DNA of 64,000 nucleotides from assembly GCA_963708515.1 (NCBI GenBank), contig CAVPSX010000002.1:1-64000 (forward strand), in the 5' to 3' direction. The notes under the pieces are model-generated. The model was not told the DNA's origin, searched no databases, and saw only the letters and a list, made by a program, of their open reading frames with translations. Source of the DNA: JAPLJM01 sp963708515 (lineage in GTDB: Bacteria > Desulfobacterota > Syntrophia > Syntrophales > Fen-1087). Made by a program: the position numbers and the translations under genes. Positions 1 through 8,506 of the stretch are shown here, piece after piece; positions within the stretch are counted from its first letter, which is position 1, and the number at the start of each line of letters is the position of its first letter.

Positions 1-1
1 G

Positions 2-439
2 CGGGCGGCGAGCGTCCATCTGACCCGATTCCCGGAGGTCAATGAAGCTTTCCTGAATCCTGATTTGTCAGAACGCTGGAAGACCCTCATTGCCGTCAAG
101 GGAGAAATTTCCAAGGCGATTGAAATCGCGAGAAAAAACAAGGTGGTGGGACATCCCCTGGATGCCGCCGTCGCCGTCTGTCCGCCGGAAAAACTCCGGC
201 CTCTTCTGGAAACGCACATCGAGTATCTCCGGGCTCTGCTGATCGTTTCACAGGTCAGGCTTGTACAGAAAGATCAGATTCAGGAAGCCTGGCAGAGCGC
301 CGAGTTTGAGGGTCTGACCGTCGGCGTCTCCAAAGCTAGTGGCCGGAAGTGCAACCGCTGCTGGATCTACAATGAGAATGTCGGGATGAATCCGGAACAT
401 CCGACGATATGTGAAAGGTGCCTAAAAAATCTTGAATAA
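2..439 (+). CDS. ileS: Isoleucyl-tRNA synthetase, C-terminal part (5' truncated by window edge)
   Basis: Only the last ~145 codons are present; the reading frame is open from base 2. The segment matches the C-terminal end of bacterial IleRS, the cytosolic enzyme that charges tRNA-Ile. It ends in the family's zinc-binding tail, seen here as CNRCW followed by CERC (FPG-type zinc finger). The stop codon overlaps the TTG start of lspA by 8 bases, which fits the common ileS-lspA pairing and translational coupling. The catalytic domains lie outside the window. Confidence 0.93.
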   Translation, partial: RAASVHLTRFPEVNEAFLNPDLSERWKTLIAVKGEISKAIEIARKNKVVGHPLDAAVAVCPPEKLRPLLETHIEYLRALLIVSQVRLVQKDQIQEAWQSAEFEGLTVGVSKASGRKCNRCWIYNENVGMNPEHPTICERCLKNLE

Positions 440-935
440 AAAGTACCTCCTGCTTGGTGTGACGACCGGCCTGATACTCCTTCTGGATCAGATCACCAAG
501 TTTTATGTCGATTCGTCAATGCGGCTGCATGAATCCATTCCTGTCATTCAGGGATTTTTCAACATCACCTATGTCCGCAATCCCGGGGCGGCTTTCGGCT
601 TTCTGGCCGATGCCTCGCCGCTGTTCCGTTCCATCTTTTTCGTGGCCGTTACGGTCCTGGCGATCATTCTGGTCGTGCATTATATCTGGAAAAGCAGGGC
701 CGAGGAGCCGTTTCTGACGTTTGCTCTCGCGCTGATTCTTGCGGGCGCCGTCGGCAATCTGATCGACCGGGTCCGCTTAGGGGAAGTGATTGATTTTCTG
801 GATGTTTACATCGGCTCCTATCACTGGCCGGCCTTCAATGTGGCCGACTCGGCCATTTCCGTGGGCGCAGTCATCCTGTTTATCGAGCTCACGAGACGCG
901 GCAGCGAAAAGCAGGCAGACTCCAAGGGATCATAG
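432..935 (+). CDS. lspA: Lipoprotein signal peptidase (signal peptidase II)
   Basis: 167 aa, normal length for the family. This inner-membrane aspartyl protease removes signal peptides from prolipoproteins after diacylglyceryl modification. Four hydrophobic segments are visible. The two catalytic aspartates sit in NLIDR (D112) and NVADS (D139), and the conserved YVRNPGAAFG stretch lies near residue 48. The TTG start overlaps the end of ileS by 8 bases, so translation is probably coupled. A lipoprotein substrate is encoded in this window at about 11.0 kb. Confidence 0.96.
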   Translation: MNKKYLLLGVTTGLILLLDQITKFYVDSSMRLHESIPVIQGFFNITYVRNPGAAFGFLADASPLFRSIFFVAVTVLAIILVVHYIWKSRAEEPFLTFALALILAGAVGNLIDRVRLGEVIDFLDVYIGSYHWPAFNVADSAISVGAVILFIELTRRGSEKQADSKGS

Positions 936-937
936 CT

Positions 938-2305
938 ATGAATATTCCGGTACGTCTCCGAAGCCTTATAGACAGACTGCTCTCACCTGCGCGGATTTTC
1001 ATTTTCAGTTTTGCCGTGGTGATTCTGGCCGGGGCGTTCCTGCTATGGCTGCCCTTTTCCGCCGGCCGGGGACAACTCACTTTTGTGGATGCCCTGTTCA
1101 CGTCGGCCTCGGCGGTGTGCGTCACCGGTCTCGCCACAATCGACATCGGCAAGGATCTCTCTTTGACCGGCCAGCTCATCAGCCTTTTTCTGTTTCAGAT
1201 CGGCGGTCTGGGCATTGTCACCTTTTCCGTCGTGTTCTTCGGGATAATGGGCCGCGGCGTTTCCTTCAAAGAACGGGAAATCGTGCAATCAACATTCCTG
1301 CATACACCGCGGCGGGACTTTCTGGCCATCATGAAGTGGGTCCTTCTGTTTACGTTTTTCATCGAAGGCCTGGGGACGCTGCTGCTCTTTATCCGGTTCT
1401 CCCAGGATTTCCCCTGGGCGCACGCCTTTTACCAGGGCATCTACCACGCCGTCTCCGCCTTCAACAACTGCGGTTACTCCCTCTTTACCGACAGCTTCAT
1501 GCGCTACCGGGGTGACTGGGCCGTCAACCTGATTATCATGACACTCATCCTGCTCGGGGGGATCGGCTTCATCGTCCAGTATGAGATTCTGGCCCTGCTG
1601 CGGGGCAGGATCAAGAAAATCTCCCTCCATGCCAGGATTGTCCTCATCATGACGGCGTCTCTGGTCATCGTCGGCGCCGCCGCTTTCTACCTGTTCGAAA
1701 TGAATGCCATGCTCCGGGATGCGACCGTCGAAGCATCGCTGCTGTCTTCCTTCTTCCAGTCCGTCACGGCCCGGACGGCCGGTTTCAATACGGTGGATGT
1801 GAGCCGGCTCACCAATGCCACGATTCTGGTTCTGATGGTTCTGATGTTTATCGGGGCATCGCCGGGTTCAACTGGAGGCGGCATCAAGACGACCAGTTTC
1901 GCACTCCTCATGGTCATGATCTGGAATCGGATCAAGGGTCAGGACGAAGTCAACCTGTTCAACCGGACCATCCCGAAGGAAATCCTCGGCAGGACCATTG
2001 CCATCGTTTTCGCATCTGCCTTTTCCGTGTGCCTGATCACATCGATTCTGTTATTTTTTGGCAGCCATGCCGAGGCGCCGCTCCAGAGCCGTCATTTCCT
2101 GGTCGAATACCTTTTTGAAACCATATCGGCATTTGGAACCGTGGGCCTGTCCATGGGCATTACGGCAAACCTCAATGATATGCAGAAACTCACTGTTATC
2201 CTTATGATGTTTGCCGGGCGCATCGGTCCCCTGACGCTGGCTTTTGCCTGGAGTGCGCCGAAGCGGGGACTTACCTACGCTGAAGAGCAGGTCATGGTGG
2301 GTTGA
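938..2305 (+). CDS. ktrB: TrkH/KtrB family K+ uptake membrane subunit
   Basis: 455 aa polytopic membrane protein with the fourfold M1-P-M2 architecture of the TrkH/KtrB superfamily, which moves K+ inward across the cytoplasmic membrane. Pore-loop selectivity segments with a central glycine can be seen: CVTGLAT, FNNCGYS, TAGFNT and FGTVGLS. Length is close to KtrB rather than to the longer TrkH. It starts 2 bases after the lspA stop and is followed 18 bases later by its RCK-domain regulatory partner, so the two likely form a Ktr-type system in one transcript. Confidence 0.93.
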   Translation: MNIPVRLRSLIDRLLSPARIFIFSFAVVILAGAFLLWLPFSAGRGQLTFVDALFTSASAVCVTGLATIDIGKDLSLTGQLISLFLFQIGGLGIVTFSVVFFGIMGRGVSFKEREIVQSTFLHTPRRDFLAIMKWVLLFTFFIEGLGTLLLFIRFSQDFPWAHAFYQGIYHAVSAFNNCGYSLFTDSFMRYRGDWAVNLIIMTLILLGGIGFIVQYEILALLRGRIKKISLHARIVLIMTASLVIVGAAAFYLFEMNAMLRDATVEASLLSSFFQSVTARTAGFNTVDVSRLTNATILVLMVLMFIGASPGSTGGGIKTTSFALLMVMIWNRIKGQDEVNLFNRTIPKEILGRTIAIVFASAFSVCLITSILLFFGSHAEAPLQSRHFLVEYLFETISAFGTVGLSMGITANLNDMQKLTVILMMFAGRIGPLTLAFAWSAPKRGLTYAEEQVMVG

Positions 2306-2323
2306 TAAAAAAAGGAGTCAAAA

Positions 2324-2971
2324 ATGAAACGGGTCATCATCATCGGTTTGGGGATATTCGGTATCAATCTCGTCAGTGCGCTTTACGAGGGCGGCTTCGA
2401 GGTTATCGCTATTGATAAAAACAAGGACGCCGTCCAGAAGGTTAAGGATTGTTCCACCAAAGCCATAGTCGCAGACGGAATCGACAAGGAGGTCATGGAG
2501 ATGATCGGGGTTCAGCAGGATGATGTGGCGATCATCTCCTTCGGCGAGGATCTGGCCGCCAGCACCCTGATCACGCTCCACTTGAAACAACTGAATGTCA
2601 GGAACATCATTGTCAAGGCGCCCAATGAGGAACACAAGCTGATTCTGGAGAAGGTCGGGGCGACGGAGGTCATCATTCCGGAAAAGGAAATGGCCCGCAA
2701 GGTGGCCAAAAGCCTGATTTCACCCAATGTGCTGGATTATCTGCCCCTGTCAGACGACTACATGATTTCCGAACTGGCGCCGCCGAACAGCTTTCTGGGA
2801 AAGACGATTGCGGAGCTCCAGTTGCGCGGGAAATATCATATCGAAGTCATCGCGATCCGGGATGTCGTATCCGACCGGGTACACATGGTTCCCCCGGCCG
2901 ATTTCGTGATCAAGGACGGCGAGGTTCTCGTCGTGGTGGGCAAGGAAAAGGACATCCAGAAAATAAATTGA
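2324..2971 (+). CDS. ktrA: RCK-domain K+ uptake regulatory subunit (TrkA/KtrA type)
   Basis: 215 aa with one RCK unit: an N-terminal Rossmann domain with the GLGIFG nucleotide-binding loop (residues 8-13) and acidic residue D31 at the end of the second strand, then an RCK-C domain from about residue 135. KtrA-type proteins form a cytoplasmic octameric ring that gates the KtrB dimer in response to ATP/ADP or NAD(H). A strong AAGGAG site lies 7 bases before the ATG. Placement directly after the membrane subunit supports the pairing. Confidence 0.92.
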   Translation: MKRVIIIGLGIFGINLVSALYEGGFEVIAIDKNKDAVQKVKDCSTKAIVADGIDKEVMEMIGVQQDDVAIISFGEDLAASTLITLHLKQLNVRNIIVKAPNEEHKLILEKVGATEVIIPEKEMARKVAKSLISPNVLDYLPLSDDYMISELAPPNSFLGKTIAELQLRGKYHIEVIAIRDVVSDRVHMVPPADFVIKDGEVLVVVGKEKDIQKIN

Positions 2972-2975
2972 CCCG

Positions 2976-5069
2976 CTACCTGAGGATAATCGTGGCATCC
3001 ACCGCGACAGCCCCCGCTGCACCGACAATCAGCGGGTTAACGTCGATTTCCTGAATTCGTGGATGGGCGAGGCCGACGTTTCCGAGGGCTGTGATGATCC
3101 GGGCAAGTTCATCCCGATTCACCGGCGGGCTGCCGCGAAACCCGTCCAGCAGCTTTCTGCCCCGGATACGGTCGATGAGATCCAGCGCCTCCTGGAGACT
3201 CAGCGGGGCCATGGCGAAGACCGCGTCCTGGGTAACCTCAGCCATGATTCCGCCCAGACCGATCATGACACAGGGACCGAACTGGGGGTCGCGCAACAAC
3301 CCCAGGATCAGCTCGACATCGCCCCTCACGTGCTTCTGGATAAGCACCCTGCCACGGCCGCCCATCTTCCTTGTGAGTGTTTTGAAGGTTCTCGTTGCCG
3401 TCGATTTGTTGCGGATATCGAGATAGACCAGCCCCAGCTCTGTTTTATGGACGACGCCTTCCTGCAACCCCTTCATGACGACGGGATAGCCGATCCTCGC
3501 CGCTGCCTGCCGGCATTCATCGACATCGGCGGCAATGGCCTCGTCCACCGTGGGGATATCGCAAGTCTTCAGAATCTGCTTGGACATGAATTCATTCAGC
3601 GGTCCTGACGCATTATCCAGGACACGCTTTATGTCAGGGGGTAACGATGATGGTTTTCCGGTTTCTTCTGCAGTGATGACTGTTGGGAGAGGTTCTTTCC
3701 GATTCATGACCGTCCGGAGGCATTCCACGGCGCGGTAAAGTTCCTGGAAGACCGGAATCCCGTGTTCGCGGGCCGCCATCTGAAACGCATAGGCCTCATC
3801 CCGCCTGCCCAGAAGCCAGATGAAGACAGGTTTTCCGGCAGCCCGGGACTGCCGGGCCAGATCCGGTAGATTGATCCTGATCCGGAAGTTTCCGACGAAG
3901 ACATGCAGCAGTACGGCATCCACCGCCGGGTCGGCCAGTACGGCCTTCATGGCTTCGCCGTAAATATCGACCCCGGTCTCGGCGTTTTTTTCCATGGCCG
4001 GCCACAGATCCACGGGGTTGGCCACGGGCATCCATTCGGGAAAGACTGCCTGAAGGCTTTTTTTCGTGTCGTCGGCAAAATCGGCCACAGCGAGTCCCAT
4101 CTCTTCGAGAAAGTCTGAAGAAACAATGCCTGCACCGCCGCTGAAAGTAAGAATGGCAACGCCAGCTCTTGTGTCAGCGGCTCTCGGGATAACCATGGCC
4201 AGAGACCGGCAGAGGTCCATCATCTGTTTGAAATCATGGGCTTCGATCACCCCGACTTGCGCGAGGGATCCGGAGATAATGCGCCGGTTGCCGGCAAGGC
4301 TCGCAGTGTGGCTCATGGCCGCCTGGGCGCCTTTGAGGCTTTTCCCGCCCTTGAGGACCACAATCGGTTTGGCGCTGCCGCGGCAAATATCCGCGAAGCG
4401 CCGGCCGTGCACGATCGTCTCCAGATAGAGTCCGATGACGGCGGTGTCGGGATCGTCCAGCAGCCAGGGCAAAAGATCACATTCATCGACGTCCACTTTA
4501 TTTCCCACCGAGCAGACCTTGCTGATCCCCATGATGCCATGCGTCATGATATCGACCAGGAAACCGGCGGAGAGCATGCCGCTCTGCACGACCAGGGAAA
4601 CATTGCCCGGAACCAAGCCCGCCTCGAGGGTCCTGGGATCCATGAAGGAGAAGACGCGGCTGTGGACTGCATCCACGAGGCCCATGCAGTTCGGTCCCCA
4701 CAAACGGATTCCGGACGCCCTTGCCCTGTCGAGAATCCGCTCCTGCAGACGGCGTCCATCGGGACCTGTCTCGGCAAAGCCGCCGGATTCGATGATGACG
4801 CCGGAGACGCCCTTGCGGATGCAGTCTTCAATGACGTCCGGCGTCGCCTGCGCCGGCACGAAAGCAATGGCCAGATCGACCGGTCCGTCAACAGCGCTGA
4901 CGGACGGGAAGGCGGGCAGACCTTCGATCGTGTCATAACGGGGGTTGATGGGATAGATTCTTCCCTGATAACCGGCGATCAGGTTCTTCACGATGGAGCA
5001 GCCCCCCTTGAAAGGGTTGGGCGTCGCACCCACCACGGCGATCGTTTTCGGATTGAAAAAGAAATCCAT
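2976..5069 (-). CDS. Acyl/acetyl-CoA synthetase (ADP-forming), alpha-beta fusion
   Basis: 697 aa single-chain ADP-forming acyl-CoA synthetase (ACD). This family interconverts acyl-CoA + ADP + Pi with acid + ATP + CoA, often to conserve energy. The N-terminal CoA-binding domain (FFNPKTIAVVGA) is followed by the succinyl-CoA-ligase-like domain with GPNCMG (~127) and the phospho-histidine motif SHTASLAG (H254). An ATP-grasp domain follows from about residue 490. The start has a strong AAGGAG site. The gene lies 116 bases downstream of dctM on the same strand, so its substrate may be the acid brought in by the TRAP system; this is inference. The acid itself cannot be read from sequence. Confidence 0.9.
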   Translation of the reverse strand: MDFFFNPKTIAVVGATPNPFKGGCSIVKNLIAGYQGRIYPINPRYDTIEGLPAFPSVSAVDGPVDLAIAFVPAQATPDVIEDCIRKGVSGVIIESGGFAETGPDGRRLQERILDRARASGIRLWGPNCMGLVDAVHSRVFSFMDPRTLEAGLVPGNVSLVVQSGMLSAGFLVDIMTHGIMGISKVCSVGNKVDVDECDLLPWLLDDPDTAVIGLYLETIVHGRRFADICRGSAKPIVVLKGGKSLKGAQAAMSHTASLAGNRRIISGSLAQVGVIEAHDFKQMMDLCRSLAMVIPRAADTRAGVAILTFSGGAGIVSSDFLEEMGLAVADFADDTKKSLQAVFPEWMPVANPVDLWPAMEKNAETGVDIYGEAMKAVLADPAVDAVLLHVFVGNFRIRINLPDLARQSRAAGKPVFIWLLGRRDEAYAFQMAAREHGIPVFQELYRAVECLRTVMNRKEPLPTVITAEETGKPSSLPPDIKRVLDNASGPLNEFMSKQILKTCDIPTVDEAIAADVDECRQAAARIGYPVVMKGLQEGVVHKTELGLVYLDIRNKSTATRTFKTLTRKMGGRGRVLIQKHVRGDVELILGLLRDPQFGPCVMIGLGGIMAEVTQDAVFAMAPLSLQEALDLIDRIRGRKLLDGFRGSPPVNRDELARIITALGNVGLAHPRIQEIDVNPLIVGAAGAVAVDATIILR

Positions 5070-5185
5070 ATATACTCCTTATCGCTCTGCCATCACAACT
5101 TAAACGTAATGGCCATAGGGCAGGACGTTAAAACAGTATTTTACAGCTTCGTACGCCTCATTTCCCGTCTTTTTTCCAGGGGGTC

Positions 5186-6487
5186 CTATTTCATCAAGCT
5201 GGGCAGGAACGTCGCAATCTGAGGAAAGAGGATCAGCAGGATCGCCGTAATCAGCAGGGCCATGAGCAGGTGAGTCGCGCCTTTGAAAATGACATGGAGA
5301 GGGACGTCGCGCGCCACGCCGGCGACGACATAGACATTGATGCCCACGGGCGGCGTGATGACGCCCATTCCCGTGACCAGAACGACAATGACGCCGAACC
5401 AGATGGGGTCATATCCGAGGGTAGTCACGACCGGGAAAAAGATGGGAATGGTGAGCATGATCATGGCCAGCGAATCCATCAGACAGCCCAGAACCAGATA
5501 GATCAGAATAATCAACCCGATGATCACAGGGGGAGGCAGGGCAAGCCCTGCCACCCAGGTGCCCGCGTTGGCTGGAATTCCCGTAACGGCCAGAAAATGT
5601 CCGAAAACAGTGGCGCCGGCGACGATCACCATGATCATGCAGGAAATCCTTGTCGTTTCGTCCAATGCCCTGATCATGCTCCGCCACGAAAGATTACGGC
5701 CGATCAGCGCAATGAGGAGCGTTCCGAAAGCGCCGATGGCTGCCGCCTCTGTCGGGGTAAAAAACCCGACAAACAGCCCTCCCATGACCATGACGAACAG
5801 GATAAAGGTTTCGATGACCCCCGTAAGGGATGCAATTTTTTCTTTCCAGGTGGCTTTCGGCGCTTTTTCGCAGATATCCGGACGCAGGTGCGTCCAGATG
5901 ACAATCGTCAAAATAAAAAGCAGGGTCAGGAGGATGCCGGGCAGGATGCCGGCCATAAAGAGTTTGCCGACGGACTGCTCGGTCATGATGCCGTAGATGA
6001 TAAAAATCGTGCTGGGCGGAATCAAAATGCCCAGACCGCCCCCGGCCGCGACGACACCCGTGGCCAGTGCGGGGTCGTAATTATATTTCTTCATCTGCGG
6101 CAGCGCGACCGAGGCCATGGTGGCCGCCGTGGCGGTCGTGGAGCCGCAAATGGCGGAGAAACCGGCGCAGGCCCCGATGGTGGCGATGGCCAGGCCGCCG
6201 GGGAAGTGTCCCAGAAACTTGTGGGCGGTGTTGAAGAGCCGGCCGCTTATCCCGGAGTGGTGGGCCACCTGTCCCATGAAAACGAAGAGCGGGATGACGG
6301 TCAGATTGTAGGAGCTGAACATGGAGAAAAAATCGCGGGCGATCAGGTTCAGGGAGGCGTCCCAGGAGACCAGGAGTCCGAAACCTGCAAACCCCACGAT
6401 GGCCATGACAAACCCCACCGGGATTTTCAGGAACATGAGCAAGACGAGAACAAAAAAGCTTGTTAAACCCATCATGGTTGGCGTCAT
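5186..6487 (-). CDS. dctM: TRAP transporter large permease (DctM family)
   Basis: 433 aa, about 12 hydrophobic segments, normal length for DctM. It is the Na+-coupled membrane channel subunit of a tripartite ATP-independent periplasmic transporter. Family features include the early FLKIPVGFVMAIVG stretch, GSTTATAATMASVALPQM near residue 115, GGGLGILIPPS, and the TGMGVITPPVGINVYV segment near residue 365. The ATG overlaps the stop of dctQ by 4 bases (ATGA), which indicates coupled synthesis of the two membrane subunits. Confidence 0.95.
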   Translation of the reverse strand: MTPTMMGLTSFFVLVLLMFLKIPVGFVMAIVGFAGFGLLVSWDASLNLIARDFFSMFSSYNLTVIPLFVFMGQVAHHSGISGRLFNTAHKFLGHFPGGLAIATIGACAGFSAICGSTTATAATMASVALPQMKKYNYDPALATGVVAAGGGLGILIPPSTIFIIYGIMTEQSVGKLFMAGILPGILLTLLFILTIVIWTHLRPDICEKAPKATWKEKIASLTGVIETFILFVMVMGGLFVGFFTPTEAAAIGAFGTLLIALIGRNLSWRSMIRALDETTRISCMIMVIVAGATVFGHFLAVTGIPANAGTWVAGLALPPPVIIGLIILIYLVLGCLMDSLAMIMLTIPIFFPVVTTLGYDPIWFGVIVVLVTGMGVITPPVGINVYVVAGVARDVPLHVIFKGATHLLMALLITAILLILFPQIATFLPSLMK

Positions 6488-6969
6488 GCTTCCAGTCCCC
6501 TTCTCAAGGATCTGATGAAATCGATGAGCAGAACCAGCGCCAGCATACCGGAACCGAGGGCTATGCCATAGACAAAGGGATAAATGGGCATCTGGAGCGT
6601 CAAAGACACTTCCCCGCTATGGCGCAGGTCCGTACCGTAAGCGAGGCTCTGCCAGGCCATGAGGCCGAAGAGGGCGGCGCCGGTCAGATTGCCGGCCGCT
6701 TCAACGAAGCATTGTGCCCGTGGAGGCAGTTTGTCAAAAATCAGTTCGACCGCCACGTGTCCCCGCTGAATGGAGGTGTAAGCCAGGGCGAAAGAGATGA
6801 TGACAGTACCCAGGAAACCCACCATTTCATAGGTGCCGGGGATGGGGGCGCCGAAGAGCCGCAGGGCCACATCGGCGCAGGACAGCAACATCATAACGAC
6901 GACGGCCAGGCAGGCGGCATAATTGAACCAGCGGCTCGTCACCGTGACGGCCCGTTCCAGTCGAACCAT
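6484..6969 (-). CDS. dctQ: TRAP transporter small permease (DctQ family)
   Basis: 161 aa with four predicted membrane segments, the typical DctQ arrangement. It partners DctM to form the membrane complex that accepts substrate from the DctP binding protein. A recognisable family stretch is GTYEMVGFLGTVIISFALAYT at about residues 40-60. It sits between the dctP gene (118 bases upstream, across an imperfect hairpin) and dctM (4-base overlap). The N-terminal region is basic and amphipathic, as usual for the family. Confidence 0.92.
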   Translation of the reverse strand: MVRLERAVTVTSRWFNYAACLAVVVMMLLSCADVALRLFGAPIPGTYEMVGFLGTVIISFALAYTSIQRGHVAVELIFDKLPPRAQCFVEAAGNLTGAALFGLMAWQSLAYGTDLRHSGEVSLTLQMPIYPFVYGIALGSGMLALVLLIDFIRSLRRGLEA

Positions 6970-7010
6970 ACTCGTTAATCCCTTCAGCAGAACCTTCTAT
7001 TTGAGACCTT

Positions 7011-7070
7011 TGAAAAATGGCTTCGCCGCGGCTCAAAATCTTTGATTCACCGCTTGCGAACCATTTTTCA
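7011..7070. repeat. Imperfect inverted repeat / hairpin between dctP and dctQ
   Basis: The arms are 7011-7026 (TGAAAAATGGCTTCGC) and 7056-7070 (GCGAACCATTTTTCA). They pair over 15 bases with one bulged base, and an inner GCGG/CCGC extends the stem. The structure lies in the dctP-dctQ intergenic space and would be transcribed. It may stabilise the 3' end of dctP mRNA or partly terminate, giving more binding protein than permease, or it may be a copy of a dispersed palindromic element. No long T run follows it. Confidence 0.6.
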
Positions 7071-7087
7071 CCGGTTATGCAATCTCT

Positions 7088-8119
7088 CTATTTGTGCAAT
7101 TTCCCATACTTCTTAATTAAACTTTCGACTTCCCTGACGGCGTCCTTTCCGGGCAGGCCCTTGGCGTCCGTTGTCTTGATGTAGTCCTGGATAATCGGGT
7201 CGACCGCTTTTTTCCAGCGGGCATTTTCCTCCTTGCTTAAGGGGATGATTTTATTTCCGAGGCTCAGTGTGTACTGGCGGCCTTCCAAATCCAATGTATC
7301 CCACGTTTGTCCGTGAACATCAATCCACTGACCGCTGACCGCTTCAAAAATCCCCTGGATATCTTTCGGCAAGGCATTCCATTTTTTGAGGTTCATGACC
7401 ACGAACATGGCCGTTGTATAGCCGATACCGGACGAATCCGTCGTGAATTTGACAACTTCGGCCTGTTTCCACCCTTTCAGCGTTTCGATCGGGGTGAAGG
7501 TTCCATCCACGACCCCTCTTTGCAGGGCCTCATAGGTTCCCCCCTGCGGCATCGCCACGGGAACGCCACCCAGTGTTTCGACGATTTTTGCACTCAGACC
7601 GGTGGAGCGAATCTTCATGCCCTTCAAATCTCCCAAGGAATTCACAGGTTTGAGGGTATGCAGAAGTCCCGGTCCGTGGGCATGAATATACAGAACCTTG
7701 ACGCCGTCAAGTTCTTTGGGCTTGTATTTCTTGTATAAATCGTTTGCAACACGGGTTGCTGTACGCCCGTTGGGATAACCCATCGGAAGGTCCAGCGCTT
7801 CCATGACGGGGAAGCGTCCCCGGGTATAGGCAAAAACGGACATGCCGAGATCGGAGATTCCCTTGACGACGCCGTCATAGGTCTGATCCGCCGGGGTGAG
7901 CGTCCCGCCTGAAAACACGTTGATCTTGACCCGGCCGTCGGTCCGCTTTTCGATCTCCTTGGCCCAGTCGGCGGCAGCTTTGCTCTGCCCATGGGTCGGC
8001 GGGAAAAATACGCTGTAGGTCAGGGTGGTGGTTGATGCTTCCAAAACTTTCGACGAACCGGCGATGACGCATCCGGTTGCCACGAGAATGGCAATCCACA
8101 TAAATATATTCTTTTTCAT
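7088..8119 (-). CDS. dctP: TRAP transporter periplasmic substrate-binding protein (DctP family)
   Basis: 343 aa from the chosen ATG at 8119, which has an AAGGAG site 6 bases upstream; an in-frame ATG 30 bases earlier has no such site. A Sec signal peptide (KK, then a hydrophobic stretch to about residue 28) precedes the mature DctP fold. The conserved ligand-carboxylate arginine is in MKIRSTG, and the GGTLTPADQTYDGVVKGI stretch matches the family. It captures an organic acid in the periplasm and delivers it to DctQM. It is the first gene of the dctPQM cluster, and the CoA ligase downstream suggests an acid destined for CoA activation. Confidence 0.95.
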   Translation of the reverse strand: MKKNIFMWIAILVATGCVIAGSSKVLEASTTTLTYSVFFPPTHGQSKAAADWAKEIEKRTDGRVKINVFSGGTLTPADQTYDGVVKGISDLGMSVFAYTRGRFPVMEALDLPMGYPNGRTATRVANDLYKKYKPKELDGVKVLYIHAHGPGLLHTLKPVNSLGDLKGMKIRSTGLSAKIVETLGGVPVAMPQGGTYEALQRGVVDGTFTPIETLKGWKQAEVVKFTTDSSGIGYTTAMFVVMNLKKWNALPKDIQGIFEAVSGQWIDVHGQTWDTLDLEGRQYTLSLGNKIIPLSKEENARWKKAVDPIIQDYIKTTDAKGLPGKDAVREVESLIKKYGKLHK

Positions 8120-8175
8120 TTTGGTCTCCTTGATGTCATTGTTGTTCATGGGCTCTATAATGGATCCATGCGATT

Positions 8176-8209
8176 GCCTGTCTGCTTCCCTGCCGGCGAA
8201 CAGACAGGC
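8176..8209. repeat. Perfect 9-bp inverted repeat upstream of dctP
   Basis: GCCTGTCTG at 8176-8184 and CAGACAGGC at 8201-8209 are exact reverse complements separated by 16 bases. Size and position suit an operator for a dimeric regulator or an RNA leader hairpin; nothing in the sequence decides between them. Confidence 0.5.
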
Positions 8210-8326
8210 GACAATAGGCGTATTTGGATGAAAAAAAGTAATAAAGATCGTCGATGATGTAAAACATGGTCACGCCCTGCTGCATAGTATAATTAAAACT
8301 TTGGAGAAAAAGATAAAATCAGGAAG

Positions 8327-8359
8327 GCCTGCTTACCCATGGAGACATGGGCAGCAGGC
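8327..8359. repeat. Hairpin between the small membrane-protein gene and dctP
   Basis: The arms 8327-8341 and 8346-8359 pair over 13 bases with a small internal mismatch and a 4-base GAGA loop. On the minus strand it follows the gene ending at 8507 by about 150 bases, with a T-rich but not uninterrupted stretch after it. A weak terminator is possible. Confidence 0.45.
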
Positions 8360-8506
8360 ATCAATACATATAGGAGGGATGATGGATGCCGGGACAGGGT
8401 GTCCGGACTTTCTGTTTGTTTACGCTCATTTTATTCGCGATCCTGTGTTCCACTGTTGATGTTAAGTAATTTATTTTTTTTTAACTGTCAAGTTAAATTT
8501 GATACT

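Larger units (their letters stand above)
8120..8506 (-). promoter_or_regulatory. Leader/promoter region of the dctPQM cluster with inverted repeats
   Basis: This 387-base gap contains no convincing gene. It holds two inverted repeats. The first is a perfect 9-base pair GCCTGTCTG (8176-8184) / CAGACAGGC (8201-8209) about 57 bases upstream of the dctP start. The second is a longer imperfect one, 8327-8341 with 8346-8359 (GCCTGCT..CCCATG / CATGGGCAGCAGGC). On the minus strand the second could end the transcript of the small gene upstream; the first could be a regulator site or a leader hairpin. I see no confident -35/-10 or -24/-12 element. Confidence 0.4.

Noticed and set aside
4236..5222. 328-codon open frame on the plus strand
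   Set aside because: Antisense to the ADP-forming CoA ligase and running past its start; no start signal or motif.
5270..6466. 398-codon open frame on the plus strand
   Set aside because: Antisense to dctM; the product is a low-complexity D/H/G/Q-rich text without domain features, a shadow of the membrane-protein codons.
8466..8497. TTAACT/AGTTAA stem beside a T run, considered as a terminator
   Set aside because: For the minus-strand gene the run would be As, and for the plus strand the T run precedes the stem, so neither orientation fits an intrinsic terminator.
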